A stretch of 64,000 nucleotides of DNA, taken from contig NZ_QOVA01000002.1 of the NCBI RefSeq assembly GCF_003332275.1, positions 1 to 64,000 of the forward strand. Direction: 5' to 3'. A program made the position numbers and the translations under genes. Positions within the stretch are counted from its first letter, which is position 1. Every line of letters starts with the position of its first letter. Below, one piece after another: positions 8,429 to 17,814 of the stretch. Under the pieces are notes generated by a model that was not told the origin of the DNA, searched no databases, and saw only the letters and a program-made list of their open reading frames with translations. Source of the stretch: Edaphovirga cremea (GTDB taxonomy: Bacteria > Pseudomonadota > Gammaproteobacteria > Enterobacterales > Enterobacteriaceae).

Positions 8429-10870
8429 ATGAATACAGAATTAACGAGTAACAAGATGCTCAGTGTCGATGAAATAAAGAAAAATGTCATCAGTAAACTA
8501 AAGTACAGTTTATGTCTGGAGGTTGAAGCCGCAACGAATGCCGACATTTTCAATGCATTGGCACTCACGATAAGGGATTATCAGCTTGATGGGTTCTTCA
8601 ATACGCGGAAATTACAGAAAAAAGAAAAATCCAAGCGCCTCTATTATTTATCCATGGAATTCTTGCTCGGTCAGTCTCTGCGTAATAACCTCACAAATAT
8701 CGGATTGCTGGAATACGCCAGGCAAGCGGTCAGCGAACTGGGGTTTGATTTTGAAAAGATTACAGCAGAAGAGCCAGATGCGGCTTTGGGCAATGGTGGT
8801 TTAGGTCGCCTGGCAGCTTGTTTTATAGATTCCATGGCTACGCTGGATATCGCTGCCTCGGGGCACGGCATCAAATATGAATATGGTTTATTTAAACAAG
8901 CTATACAGCACAATAAGCAAGTTGAACAACCCGATGATTGGCACTCCACACATTCCCCATGGTTGATTGAGCATCACTCGCAATTAATATTAATCCCCAT
9001 TGGTGGCAATATAGAAGAGAATGAGGACAATGAAGCGAATTACAATCCTATGTGGATGGATTGGAAAGTCATTGTTGGTATACCTCACGATTATCTGGTG
9101 ACTGGCTACGGAGGGAAAACGGTAAATACACTGAGGTTATACAGCGCGGGTGCTTCTGATTCTTTTGATGTACATATCTTTAATCGTGGTGATTATCTTC
9201 GCGCGGTCAGTCAAAAAATAGCCTCGGAGAATATCTCGAAAATACTTTATCCAGCGGATGAGATCCAATCGGGTAAAGAACTACGTTTGACGCAAGAGTA
9301 TTTTCTTGTTGCCTGTACATTGCGCGATATTTTTAATGATTATGCACAACTCTCCTCAGACATTACGGCACTGCCTGAATTCGTTGCCATCCAGCTTAAC
9401 GACACCCATCCCGCGTTGGCGATCGTTGAAATGATGCGCATTCTGGTGGATGAGCATCGTCTGGATTGGCCCGCGGCGTGGGACATTACGCAAAAAACCT
9501 GTGCGTTCACCAACCACACATTAATGCCTGAAGCGCTGGAAACCTGGCCCGTGGCTTTATTTGAAAAGCTATTGCCGCGCCACCTGCAAATTATCTACGA
9601 AATCAATCATCGCTTTCTTTCTGAAGTTGCTAGGAAATGGCCCGATAAACCCCATCTGCTGGCTTCATTGTCATTGTTTGAAGAAGGGGCAGAGAAAAAA
9701 GTTCGTATGGCTAACCTCGCAATCGTTGGTAGTCATAAGGTCAATGGAGTTGCCAGGTTGCACTCGGAACTGATTAAACAAACGCTTGTTCCTGACTTTT
9801 ATTTTATTACGCCTGAAAAATTCACCAATCAGACCAACGGCGTCACGCCCCGCCGATGGCTCCAGCAAGCAAACCCCAGCCTGGCCCAGTTTTTGACCCA
9901 CCAGTTAGGCAATGGCTGGGTCACCGATCTCGACAAGTTGCAGCGGCTGCAAAAATTGGCAAAGGACAGCAGCGTCGTGGAGGAAATCCAGGCCGTTAAG
10001 CTCAGTAACAAGCAGGCACTTTGCCGTCATATTGCATTCCAACAAGGGATTCAGCTTGATCCATTGGCTATGTTTGACTGCCAGGTGAAGCGCATCCATG
10101 AGTACAAACGACAATTGCTGAATATTCTGCATGTCATACATCTGTATTTAGAGATTGTGGAGTCAGGTCATAACCAAACGCCCAAAGTGCATTTATTTGC
10201 AGGTAAGGCCGCACCGGGCTACGCCATGGCAAAGTTGATCATTCAACTTATTAACGAAGTGGCACAAAAGGTCAACAGCGATCCGCGGGCAAAGGGGCAG
10301 CTCAGCGTTCTGTTTCTTGAGGATTATAAAGTCTCACTGGCCGAGCATATTATTCCCGCCACCGATCTTTCTGAGCAAATATCTACCGCCGGTACAGAGG
10401 CTTCCGGTACCAGTAATATGAAATTTGCCATGAATGGCGCCCTGACCATTGGAACCCTGGACGGCGCGAATATTGAGATTCGCGATGCCGTCGGAGAAGA
10501 AAATTTTTACCTGTTTGGCGCCGATGCAGATGAAATCAATACCTATCGGCATAACGGTGCGCATAACCGGGTATATCAAAACCACAACCCAGCGATTAAC
10601 GCTGCGGTCGACGCGTTGATATCTGGCCGATTTAATCCGGACACCTCTGTTTTCAGACCTATATATCACATGCTCACCGAAGCCGATCACTATTGTCATT
10701 TACTGGATTTTGACAGTTATCGTATTGCCCAGAACCAGGCACAGGCTGACTTTTCTCAGCAACTGGAATGGCATCGACGAGCGCTGTTGAACATTTCCAG
10801 CATGGGCAGTTTCTCCAGCGATCGCACGATCAAAGGTTACGCCACGGAAATTTGGGGGATACGTTCTTGA
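8429..10870 (+). CDS. glgP: Glycogen/maltodextrin phosphorylase
   Basis: The 813-residue enzyme is a family GT35 phosphorylase that releases glucose-1-phosphate from alpha-1,4-glucans in the cytoplasm. The PLP-lysine motif TSNMKFAMNG is present (Lys near 665), as are the LGNGGLGRLAACF and NDTHPALAI stretches. Length fits GlgP (815) and MalP (797) equally well, and I cannot separate the two by eye. It is not in a glg or mal operon. Instead it is followed 38 bases later by a response regulator/phosphatase gene and two anti-sigma-type genes on the same strand. A good AGGAG site precedes ATG 8429. The 205-bp gap upstream holds its promoter but no recognisable site. Confidence 0.93.
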   Translation: MNTELTSNKMLSVDEIKKNVISKLKYSLCLEVEAATNADIFNALALTIRDYQLDGFFNTRKLQKKEKSKRLYYLSMEFLLGQSLRNNLTNIGLLEYARQAVSELGFDFEKITAEEPDAALGNGGLGRLAACFIDSMATLDIAASGHGIKYEYGLFKQAIQHNKQVEQPDDWHSTHSPWLIEHHSQLILIPIGGNIEENEDNEANYNPMWMDWKVIVGIPHDYLVTGYGGKTVNTLRLYSAGASDSFDVHIFNRGDYLRAVSQKIASENISKILYPADEIQSGKELRLTQEYFLVACTLRDIFNDYAQLSSDITALPEFVAIQLNDTHPALAIVEMMRILVDEHRLDWPAAWDITQKTCAFTNHTLMPEALETWPVALFEKLLPRHLQIIYEINHRFLSEVARKWPDKPHLLASLSLFEEGAEKKVRMANLAIVGSHKVNGVARLHSELIKQTLVPDFYFITPEKFTNQTNGVTPRRWLQQANPSLAQFLTHQLGNGWVTDLDKLQRLQKLAKDSSVVEEIQAVKLSNKQALCRHIAFQQGIQLDPLAMFDCQVKRIHEYKRQLLNILHVIHLYLEIVESGHNQTPKVHLFAGKAAPGYAMAKLIIQLINEVAQKVNSDPRAKGQLSVLFLEDYKVSLAEHIIPATDLSEQISTAGTEASGTSNMKFAMNGALTIGTLDGANIEIRDAVGEENFYLFGADADEINTYRHNGAHNRVYQNHNPAINAAVDALISGRFNPDTSVFRPIYHMLTEADHYCHLLDFDSYRIAQNQAQADFSQQLEWHRRALLNISSMGSFSSDRTIKGYATEIWGIRS

Positions 10871-10908
10871 TATAACCCCTCGTTTCTTCCTGAGGCAAAG
10901 GATCTCTT

Positions 10909-12180
10909 ATGGAACAGTTTATCCATAGTCATCCATCCGAGGCGATGGAGGTGACGGTACTGATTGTAGATGACTCAAAAAGCTATCGGTATTTGATGGC
11001 AACGTCGTTGACGAAATGGGGATTCAAGGTCTGCGAGGCGGAAGATGGAGAGCATGCGTTGCGCCAGTTGGAACAACAACCCGTGCATATCGTGATCAGC
11101 GACTGGGAAATGCCGGTGATGAACGGCGTTGACTTGTGTCGGGCTATCCGCAGCCGCGACTTTGGTCATTATATCTATGTCATCCTGGTGACGGCACGGC
11201 AATCTCTTGAGGATATGCTGACGGGCATGGATGCCGGGGCCGACGATTTTTTATCCAAGCCGGTTAATCAGAGTCAACTTCGCGCGCGATTGCACGCCGC
11301 CGAGCGCGTACTGTTGCTTGAGAATACGTTGGCAGCACGCAACGAAAAAATTTCCTATGCTTATCGGCAAATCGAATCCGATTTGCAGGCTGCAGCAAAA
11401 CTGCAGCATAGCGTTCTGCCAGCCCATAACCTGGTTCTGGAAGGGTTTGAGGCCGATTGGATGTTTCTTCCCTCGGCGTATGTTTCCGGGGACCTACTGA
11501 ATTACTTCTCGCTGGACGAACGGCATATCGCATTTTTCAGTGTTGATGTAGCAGGCCATGGCGTCAGTGCAGCTATGCTTTCTTTGGCCGTCGCGCGGGA
11601 GTTTATGACTGGCCGTATTAGCAACCAGTTGTTGGTGAGCCAAAATGCAGCAGGAGAATGCTTTCCGGTCGCACCCCATCAGGTGGTGAGGGAACTGAAT
11701 CAGCGGTTTTGCATGGATAATGACGAGGTCTTCAGCTATTACACGCTGATTTATGGTGTGATAAATACGACTAATGGTCAGGGGATTCTCTGTCAGGCTG
11801 GGCATCCGACGCCTTTTATTATTCGCGCCGCAGGTGAGCTATGTACTGTCGGACTTGGGGGAATGCCTGTAGGGCTATTTTCTGACGCAGAGTACGAAGA
11901 CTGTCATTTCTCCCTCGACATCGGTGACCGTCTCTATCTGTACAGTGACGGGATTATTGAGTGCGAAAATGACCAGCAGGAACTTTACGGTGAACAACGA
12001 TTACAGCAATTGTTAGGCGAGTATCGGATATTACCTAAAAGTCAGGTATTTGATCGTGTGGAGAATGCGCTGAATATCTGGCGCAGTCGTGAACCCGAAA
12101 ACCGGCAGGAACAGGATATAAAAACCACCCGTTCTTTTAACGATGATATATCCCTGATGGCGATTGAACGTATGAACTAA
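10909..12180 (+). CDS. Response regulator with PP2C-type (RsbU/SpoIIE) phosphatase output
   Basis: The 423-residue cytoplasmic protein has a receiver domain (about 15-130) with acidic pair Asp21/Asp22, phospho-acceptor Asp65 in SDWEMPVMNG, Thr95 and Lys117. A helical linker (about 135-170, ending LQAAAKLQHSVLP) follows, then a PPM/PP2C phosphatase domain of the SpoIIE/RsbU type. The metal-binding aspartates are all seen: VSGDLL (195), VDVAGHG (213), YSDGI and NDDIS near the end. By family logic, phosphorylation of the receiver controls dephosphorylation of a STAS anti-sigma antagonist, and such a gene is next. It lies 38 bases after glgP. The likely upstream kinase is the hybrid kinase at 13109-15805, but this pairing is inferred. 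Confidence 0.9.
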   Translation: MEQFIHSHPSEAMEVTVLIVDDSKSYRYLMATSLTKWGFKVCEAEDGEHALRQLEQQPVHIVISDWEMPVMNGVDLCRAIRSRDFGHYIYVILVTARQSLEDMLTGMDAGADDFLSKPVNQSQLRARLHAAERVLLLENTLAARNEKISYAYRQIESDLQAAAKLQHSVLPAHNLVLEGFEADWMFLPSAYVSGDLLNYFSLDERHIAFFSVDVAGHGVSAAMLSLAVAREFMTGRISNQLLVSQNAAGECFPVAPHQVVRELNQRFCMDNDEVFSYYTLIYGVINTTNGQGILCQAGHPTPFIIRAAGELCTVGLGGMPVGLFSDAEYEDCHFSLDIGDRLYLYSDGIIECENDQQELYGEQRLQQLLGEYRILPKSQVFDRVENALNIWRSREPENRQEQDIKTTRSFNDDISLMAIERMN

Positions 12181-12275
12181 TTGAACTTCTGAACTAGTTG
12201 AATGAATAGGCAAATCGCCTGCTGCTACAGGTGCGAAAGGCATATCAACCGCAAGATTACGCTTAAGGAGTTATA

Positions 12276-12620
12276 ATGAACTTTGATATTCAGTCTGAAA
12301 ATGGGATCGAAATTATTGTTCCGCTGGTACGTCGCCTCGATGCTTCGGTAGCAGGTGTGTTTAAGCAGGAGATACTGTCTTTTATTCAGCAAGGAAAAAA
12401 CGATATCCTGCTGGATTTTAGCCACGTCGACTTTATTGACAGCAGTTGTCTTGGCGCCCTGGTGTCAATACTCAAAACCATCAATGGTAATGGCGATAGC
12501 GAACTGGCGCTTTGCTCACTGAACAGCAATATTCAGCATATGTTCAAGCTGACGCGGATGGACAGAATCTTTACTATTGGTAACGATCGTGCGTCAACGC
12601 TGCAAGTAATGACTCGTTGA
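12276..12620 (+). CDS. STAS-domain anti-anti-sigma factor (RsbV/SpoIIAA-like)
   Basis: This 114-residue single-domain protein has the STAS fold pattern and the signature DFSHVDFIDSSCLGALVSI. Ser56 (in DSSCLG) is the expected site of phosphorylation by an RsbW-type kinase and of dephosphorylation by a PP2C enzyme. Both partners are encoded on either side of it. AAGGAG precedes the ATG. The 95-bp gap from the regulator gene could hold an internal promoter but shows nothing clear. Function by family: when unphosphorylated, it binds and sequesters the kinase. Confidence 0.9.
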   Translation: MNFDIQSENGIEIIVPLVRRLDASVAGVFKQEILSFIQQGKNDILLDFSHVDFIDSSCLGALVSILKTINGNGDSELALCSLNSNIQHMFKLTRMDRIFTIGNDRASTLQVMTR

Positions 12621-12650
12621 AACAAGCTACGATCCATGGGGGGAGGGCGT

Positions 12651-13103
12651 ATGACAAGTGTCAGCACCACACTATGTTTACCGGCATCGCTGGACAGTCT
12701 GGCGGCACTGAGCAATGCGCTCTATGACTTTGTTGCTCCCTTTGCGCTTGATCCCTCTCTGGTTTATCAGGTAGATCTGGCTTCATGTGAAGCATTTACC
12801 AATATCGTCAAACATGCGGTGAAATATGATGAAAATCAGGAGATTATTGTAACTCTTGGCCATGACGGTTGCCATCTGACGTTAACGTTGTCTGATGCGG
12901 GGGTCGCGATCCCAGACAAGATCCTGCGTCAATGGCCGCGCTCATCGAATCTTTTGCCCGACCCACTTCTCCAATCCACCTGGCCAGAAGGTGGAATGGG
13001 GCTGATATTGATTCAGTCCATGATGGACGACATCAATTATAAAACGGAAGATGGGTATAACATTCTTAGATTAACCAAACATTTACCCAATAAAGGTCCA
13101 TAA
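12651..13103 (+). CDS. RsbW-like anti-sigma factor / serine kinase (GHKL ATPase)
   Basis: The 150-residue protein is a stand-alone HATPase_c domain of the RsbW/SpoIIAB type. The N-box is CEAFTNIVKHAV (Glu47, Asn51), the G1 box is SDAGVAIPD (Asp82, Gly84) and the G2 box is EGGMGL (114-118). It should phosphorylate the STAS protein encoded 30 bases upstream and hold a target protein (sigma factor, FlgM-like factor or another effector) when the STAS protein is phosphorylated. ATG 12651 has a GGGGGAGG site; an in-frame ATG at 12636 lies inside that site and is unlikely. The stop codon is five bases from the stop of the convergent kinase gene. Confidence 0.88.
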   Translation: MTSVSTTLCLPASLDSLAALSNALYDFVAPFALDPSLVYQVDLASCEAFTNIVKHAVKYDENQEIIVTLGHDGCHLTLTLSDAGVAIPDKILRQWPRSSNLLPDPLLQSTWPEGGMGLILIQSMMDDINYKTEDGYNILRLTKHLPNKGP

Positions 13104-13108
13104 ACCTT

Positions 13109-15805
13109 TCACTCGGCTTCTTTTACCGTGACGAGCGAGGCCCGTAACTGTTCACACAGTTCATCCAGGCCGATGTTTTGCGCCATAATTCCAGGCAGAT
13201 TGCTTGCCGTGGCAGCCTGTTCTATCTGGCTCAATCTGTATTCCAGCGGTGTACAAACAAAGTGGAGGCATTCACCTTTTAGCTGATGGGCGCTACGCCG
13301 GATAGCTTCAAAGTCCTGTTTTTCTATGGCGGCGTGCAGTAATGCCAAGAGAGAAGGCAACTCATCGATAAATATCATCGCCAGTTGGTTAAATAACGTT
13401 TTATCGTTGTCCAACTGCGCCAAGGCTTGGGTGTAGTCGAAAAGCGGGAGCTCTGGTATTTCCAGGCTGATGTTCCGTACTCGCTGAATTTCAATGGCCA
13501 GATTTTCCAGTAAAATGGGTTTACTGATATAACCGTCAAATCCGTGGGCCAAACACATTTCCTTATCGCCTTTCATGGCGTGTGCGGTCATGGCAATGAT
13601 GGGTTGGTGTCGCCCTTGTCGCTCTTTTTCATTGGCACGAATATGCTGTACGGCCTCAATCCCATCCATTTCAGGCATCTGCAGATCCATCAGAACCACG
13701 TCATAATGGCCTTGCTCCAATTTCTGTAGCGCCAGTTTGCCATTGCCCACGACCTCTGAAGTATGGCCCAGCTTGCGGATGAAGTTGATCGCCAATTGTT
13801 GATTGATGAGATTATCTTCGGCAACCAGAATGTGAGAACGGCTGCCCACTTCCGGCACCGACTCCGTTATTACTGGCAGGGGTTTGTTGGTCTCTTCCAA
13901 TATCAGAGTGCGTATGATGGCCTCTTGCAGTTCGGCGGCATCAATCGGTTTGGTCAGGAAACTCGATACACCGACTTTTTTCAGTACGGCGGTGTCAATC
14001 CGATTGCCCATGGAACTGAGCATGATCAATTTGCATTGGCGCAGGCTGGGCGTGGACATAATCTCCAGCGCTAACGCCATGCCATCCATCTCCGGCATTT
14101 GTGAATCCAGCAGAATCAAGGGAAAGCGCTGACCCGTACCCAGTAACTCCAATGCCGCCCGGCCAGAGTTTACTGTGCGAGGCTTGAACCCCATATTGCG
14201 CAACATATCAAACAGCAGTCGCAGGTTGGTTTCGTTGTCATCCACCGCCAAAATGTCCAGGCCTTTCAGTGCTGCAGGCAATGCGGTTATCGGGCGTAAA
14301 GAGCTCAGATCAGAACCAGTGCTGAGTGGCAGGGAAAAGTAAAAGCAACTCCCGTGCCCCGGTCGGCTGGATACTTGCAATTTCCCCCCCATCATCCCCA
14401 CCAGCCGGGCAGAGATAGTCAGCCCCAAGCCAGTCCCACCATACTTGCGCGTGGTCGAACTGTCCGCCTGACTGAAGGACTCGAAGATGATCGCCTGTTT
14501 ATCCTCAGCAATACCGATGCCGGTATCGGTAATACTGAACGTCAGCATGCCGGGTGGTGAAAGCGAGGGGACGATGCGAAGCACCACTTCGCCTTCATGC
14601 GTGAATTTAAGCGCATTGCCAATCAGATTGGTGAGGATCTGCCGCAAACGAAGCGCATCTGTGTGGAGCGTCAATGGGACATCTGGATCGATATCCACAA
14701 TCAACTCAGGCCCCTTTTCTGAGAATTTGGACATCAGGGGCCGGGTGATTTCATGAATCAAGGTCCGCAGAGTGAAGTCCTCTGGCTCCAGGGCGATTTT
14801 CCCCGCCTCAATTTTTGAAAAATCCAGGATATCATCAATGATCTTCAGCAACGCCCGTGCGGAGGAATACACCATATTAATGTAGTCGCGTTGTTCACTG
14901 CTCAGGTTGGTCTCCAGACACAACTGGGTCATCCCCAGAATACCGTTCATCGGCGTCCGTATTTCATGGCTCATATTGGCGAGGAATTCACTCTTGGCCT
15001 TATTGGCCGCATGGGCAAGCTCGACGGACTGCTGGGATGAGACTTCGGCCTCTTTGCGCTCAGTGATATCCTGCAAAGTACCGATTGCCCGCTGTACCTC
15101 GCCTTGTATGCCAAGACTGATGATTTGCCCCTGAATCAACGCCCAGCGGTAGTCGCCGCCACGGTGTTTGACGCGAACTTCACAGTCAAACATGGGCAAA
15201 ACCGCGCTGTTGGCCTGATGAAGGCAATGCAGCACCTGCGGTAAATCATCGGGATGAACCACCTGTTGCCAAAGGGCTGAGGTAAATACATTACTCTCGC
15301 GACCCACGCCGAGTAGCAGTAACAGCGCATCGTTAACCTGTAAGCGATCCTGGGCACATTCCCAATCCCACACGCCAATATGAGACGTTTCTGCCGCCAA
15401 AATGAAATCGTTATGCAGCATCTGCCAGGAGTTGGCGATCCTGGCATAATGGGTGATATCGGTATGCAGGCTGACAATACCGCCATCAGGTATACGGTGA
15501 TGTTGCAGATAAAGAGTGCGCTCTGGCAGGTTACACACTTCATGATAGCTCTCTAGCCGATAGTTATTGAGCGTTGCTTCAGCCAGTTGTGACTTATTTT
15601 GCAGGTGTGGAGAGGTAGGGTTGGAGTTGATAACGGAATCGATGACGTCCTTCAATGAAATACCTTGCTGAAGATGCCCTTTTATTCCGGGGTAGTATTC
15701 TTCCACCTTACTATTCCAGTAGCACAACCGCTCTTCCTGGTCATACACCATCAGTGCAGTCTGGGTGGAATCCAATGCGGATAACAAAAGGTTATTTTTC
15801 ATCAT
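13109..15805 (-). CDS. Hybrid sensor histidine kinase (PAS-PAS-HisKA-HATPase-REC-REC-HPt)
   Basis: The 898-residue kinase has no membrane segment, so it senses an internal signal or receives one from a partner protein. Domains in order: PAS (about 10-120), PAS/PAC (135-250), HisKA with His280 in [13 protein letters not shown], HATPase_c (380-495, with DTGIGI and GGTGLGL), receiver 1 (Asp567), receiver 2 (Asp707) and HPt with His840 in RSAHQLKGE. All phosphorelay residues are intact. The start ATG at 15805 has GGGAGGT, which sits against the stop codon of the upstream globin-like gene nine bases away, so the two are almost certainly co-translated. The final HPt could pass phosphate to the convergent response regulator/PP2C protein; this is inferred from context. 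Confidence 0.92.
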   Translation of the reverse strand: MMKNNLLLSALDSTQTALMVYDQEERLCYWNSKVEEYYPGIKGHLQQGISLKDVIDSVINSNPTSPHLQNKSQLAEATLNNYRLESYHEVCNLPERTLYLQHHRIPDGGIVSLHTDITHYARIANSWQMLHNDFILAAETSHIGVWDWECAQDRLQVNDALLLLLGVGRESNVFTSALWQQVVHPDDLPQVLHCLHQANSAVLPMFDCEVRVKHRGGDYRWALIQGQIISLGIQGEVQRAIGTLQDITERKEAEVSSQQSVELAHAANKAKSEFLANMSHEIRTPMNGILGMTQLCLETNLSSEQRDYINMVYSSARALLKIIDDILDFSKIEAGKIALEPEDFTLRTLIHEITRPLMSKFSEKGPELIVDIDPDVPLTLHTDALRLRQILTNLIGNALKFTHEGEVVLRIVPSLSPPGMLTFSITDTGIGIAEDKQAIIFESFSQADSSTTRKYGGTGLGLTISARLVGMMGGKLQVSSRPGHGSCFYFSLPLSTGSDLSSLRPITALPAALKGLDILAVDDNETNLRLLFDMLRNMGFKPRTVNSGRAALELLGTGQRFPLILLDSQMPEMDGMALALEIMSTPSLRQCKLIMLSSMGNRIDTAVLKKVGVSSFLTKPIDAAELQEAIIRTLILEETNKPLPVITESVPEVGSRSHILVAEDNLINQQLAINFIRKLGHTSEVVGNGKLALQKLEQGHYDVVLMDLQMPEMDGIEAVQHIRANEKERQGRHQPIIAMTAHAMKGDKEMCLAHGFDGYISKPILLENLAIEIQRVRNISLEIPELPLFDYTQALAQLDNDKTLFNQLAMIFIDELPSLLALLHAAIEKQDFEAIRRSAHQLKGECLHFVCTPLEYRLSQIEQAATASNLPGIMAQNIGLDELCEQLRASLVTVKEAE

Positions 15806-15814
15806 GACCTCCCT

Positions 15815-16246
15815 TTAATTGGCATCATGATGCAGTTCTGCCTGGCGCCGCATGAATTCCAGCCCGGGAGCCATAAAAATCGCCCACGCCGTGAGTATCT
15901 CCTCATCACACAAAGGATCCAGATCGCGTACGGTTTGCAACACCGCCCGGCGCCAGTAGGCAAAAACGGAAGCAGGTAGATTGAGGCCTTGCTCATTTTG
16001 TTCCCTGGCGACATGTTCAAGGTAGTCGGAGGCGATGTAGGTGGTAGCGACAGACAGCATGTAGAAAAATGATTTATAGATTATTTTCTGCCGTTCCTCA
16101 TGCATTTGAGGGCTCGGCAGGTCATTAAGCTCCAGAGTGCTTTCGATAAACAGCGAATAGAAATGGGAGAAGAACGTTTCCCCTTGATCCGCCGCAGTAA
16201 TGCGGTCATAGCTGTTATTGAACAACACTTCATAATTTGTGCTCAT
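15815..16246 (-). CDS. Globin-fold protein, probably heme-free sensor partner of the hybrid kinase
   Basis: The 143-residue protein has the helix pattern of bacterial single-domain globins: FFSHFYSLF in helix B, RQKIIYKSFFYML in E, then YLEHVAREQNEQGLNLP and a final W/F-rich helical half (AYWRRAVLQTVRDLDP, LTAWAIFMAPGLEFM). Aligned from memory with such globins, the proximal F8 histidine falls on Gln83 (REQNEQG). The nearest histidine, His78, is over one turn away. Loss of the heme ligand recalls the heme-free globin domain of RsbR in the Bacillus stressosome. AAGGAAAA precedes ATG 16246. It is the first gene of a two-gene operon with the kinase. The family assignment is by pattern, not by search. 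A remnant of a second copy lies at 21696-21763. Confidence 0.65.
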   Translation of the reverse strand: MSTNYEVLFNNSYDRITAADQGETFFSHFYSLFIESTLELNDLPSPQMHEERQKIIYKSFFYMLSVATTYIASDYLEHVAREQNEQGLNLPASVFAYWRRAVLQTVRDLDPLCDEEILTAWAIFMAPGLEFMRRQAELHHDAN

Positions 16247-16507
16247 ATCATTTTCCTTCAGCCTTTGGGGTATTTTCTAGGCAGGCAATGATTTGGCCAA
16301 TTAAAGATATGCTTCCTCCGTGCGAACAGCAGCGCAAGATCAGTACGATAGGTGCCATCATCGGCCGGTCTATTCAAAGGATAGATGCGGACGAGCCGAA
16401 TTGGCAAGATGAGCAGAATAATGGTTCGACAGTCAGAGATGGGCAGAAAGCCATCATGCCCAGACCTCCGGCTATACGGAGGTCCAGACGTTCATAACCA
16501 ATTACGC
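16247..16507. other. Gap between the globin-like gene and the diaminopropionate block
   Basis: The 261 bases hold the promoter region of the globin-kinase operon on the right-hand side of that gene. A hairpin, GACCTCCG / CGGAGGTC at 16463-16484, lies about 25 bases beyond the amidohydrolase stop and could be its weak terminator, though it has no T-run. An open frame on the plus strand here has no ribosome site and no recognisable protein. Confidence 0.5.
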
Positions 16508-17671
16508 CTATTCTGGTAACCGAATACGCACTATTTCAGTAAAGAATTCTGCGCCAACCATTAATATTTCATCATTAAAGTCATATAACGAATTATGCAA
16601 GGGTATATAACCTGCGCCATCTTCCTCAACGCCATTACCGATAAATACAAAGCATCCTGGTACTTTTTGTAAGAAAGTCCCAAAATCTTCTGATGCCATC
16701 ATTGCTGGCACATTACGGTCAACATTATCTTTACCGACTATATTTTGTGCAGCCTCAAGAGCGACATCAACGCATTCGGCCCAATTAACCGTTGGCGCAA
16801 ATTCATGAGTATATTCGAATTCACATTCAGCATTGTTCATTGCGCAAATATGTTCACAAATAGAACGCATGCGTTCTTCAATGAGCTTTTGTGCTTCAGG
16901 ATCGTAGCTACGAGTGTCCCCTTTGATTTCAACGTGTGTTGGAATAGCATTTCGTACACCATCGGCATGTAACTCGGTACAGGAGATAACAATGGGTATA
17001 CTAGGATCAATATTACGGGAAACAATAGTTTGTAAGCACAAAATTATTTCTGCCGCAATCACCAACGGATCTTTTCCCATATGCGGACGAGAGGCATGCG
17101 TACCGAATCCTTTGATGCGAATAACAAAATTATCTTCACTTCCCATAATGCCACCAACGCGAGTGGCAATAGTTCCCTTTTTAATACCAGGCATATTGTG
17201 CATGCCATAGATTTCTTTAATATTAAATCGCTCAATGACTCCATCAGCAATCATTGCTTTGGCTCCCCATCCAGGCTCTTCTGAAGGTTGGAATACAAAA
17301 CAAACCGTGCCATTAAAGTTTTTTCTTTCTGCCAGGAGCTTAGCGGCACCCAGTAAAACGGAGGTATGGCCGTCATGACCACAAGCGTGCATTCTATTGG
17401 GTGTTTTTGATGCATAAGATAAATTACTGGTTTCGGTTAATTGGATACAATCCATATCTGCACGAAGACCGATAACATCAGCACCATCACCACATTTTAA
17501 TATTCCTACCACGCCTGTTTTACCAATATTGCGATGAACTTCCAGGCCCATTGCAGTTAATTTGTCAGCAACAAAATCAGCTGTTCCCGTTTCTTCAAAT
17601 GCACTTTCTGGATTTTCGTGTAGATGATGTCGCCATTCTATCATTTGCTTTTTTAATTGCTCTTGGCTCAT
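16508..17671 (-). CDS. M20-family amidohydrolase / N-acyl amino acid deacylase
   Basis: The 387-residue protein is a di-metal M20D-type hydrolase, the group of hippurate hydrolases and aminoacylases, which cleave an N-acyl amino acid into acid and amino acid. The metal-binding MHACGHDGH (Cys97, His99) and the catalytic FQPSEEPGWGAKAM (Glu131/132) are seen, followed by a lid/dimerisation domain. The start at 17671 (MSQEQLKK) has AAGGAT; the longer open frame begins with an unrelated hydrophobic stretch. It is the last gene of the ridA-dapal-agcS-amidohydrolase operon. That context suggests it removes an acyl group from a diaminopropionate derivative, but the substrate is inferred. Confidence 0.88.
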   Translation of the reverse strand: MSQEQLKKQMIEWRHHLHENPESAFEETGTADFVADKLTAMGLEVHRNIGKTGVVGILKCGDGADVIGLRADMDCIQLTETSNLSYASKTPNRMHACGHDGHTSVLLGAAKLLAERKNFNGTVCFVFQPSEEPGWGAKAMIADGVIERFNIKEIYGMHNMPGIKKGTIATRVGGIMGSEDNFVIRIKGFGTHASRPHMGKDPLVIAAEIILCLQTIVSRNIDPSIPIVISCTELHADGVRNAIPTHVEIKGDTRSYDPEAQKLIEERMRSICEHICAMNNAECEFEYTHEFAPTVNWAECVDVALEAAQNIVGKDNVDRNVPAMMASEDFGTFLQKVPGCFVFIGNGVEEDGAGYIPLHNSLYDFNDEILMVGAEFFTEIVRIRLPE

Positions 17672-17814
17672 TTTATCTATCCTTCTTAACGAGTTGCGAT
17701 TTTTTAAGAATAACATTAAGTAAAATATTAGCACCGTTGACTAAAATTTCAGGTGTCTGATCGAATTAAAATAAGGTAATCATTAAACGTGTTGATTGGC
17801 TTTATATGTTTTAA

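Noticed and set aside
16237..16497. 86-codon open frame between the globin-like gene and the amidohydrolase
   Set aside because: It starts inside the globin-like gene, has no ribosome site and no recognisable protein.
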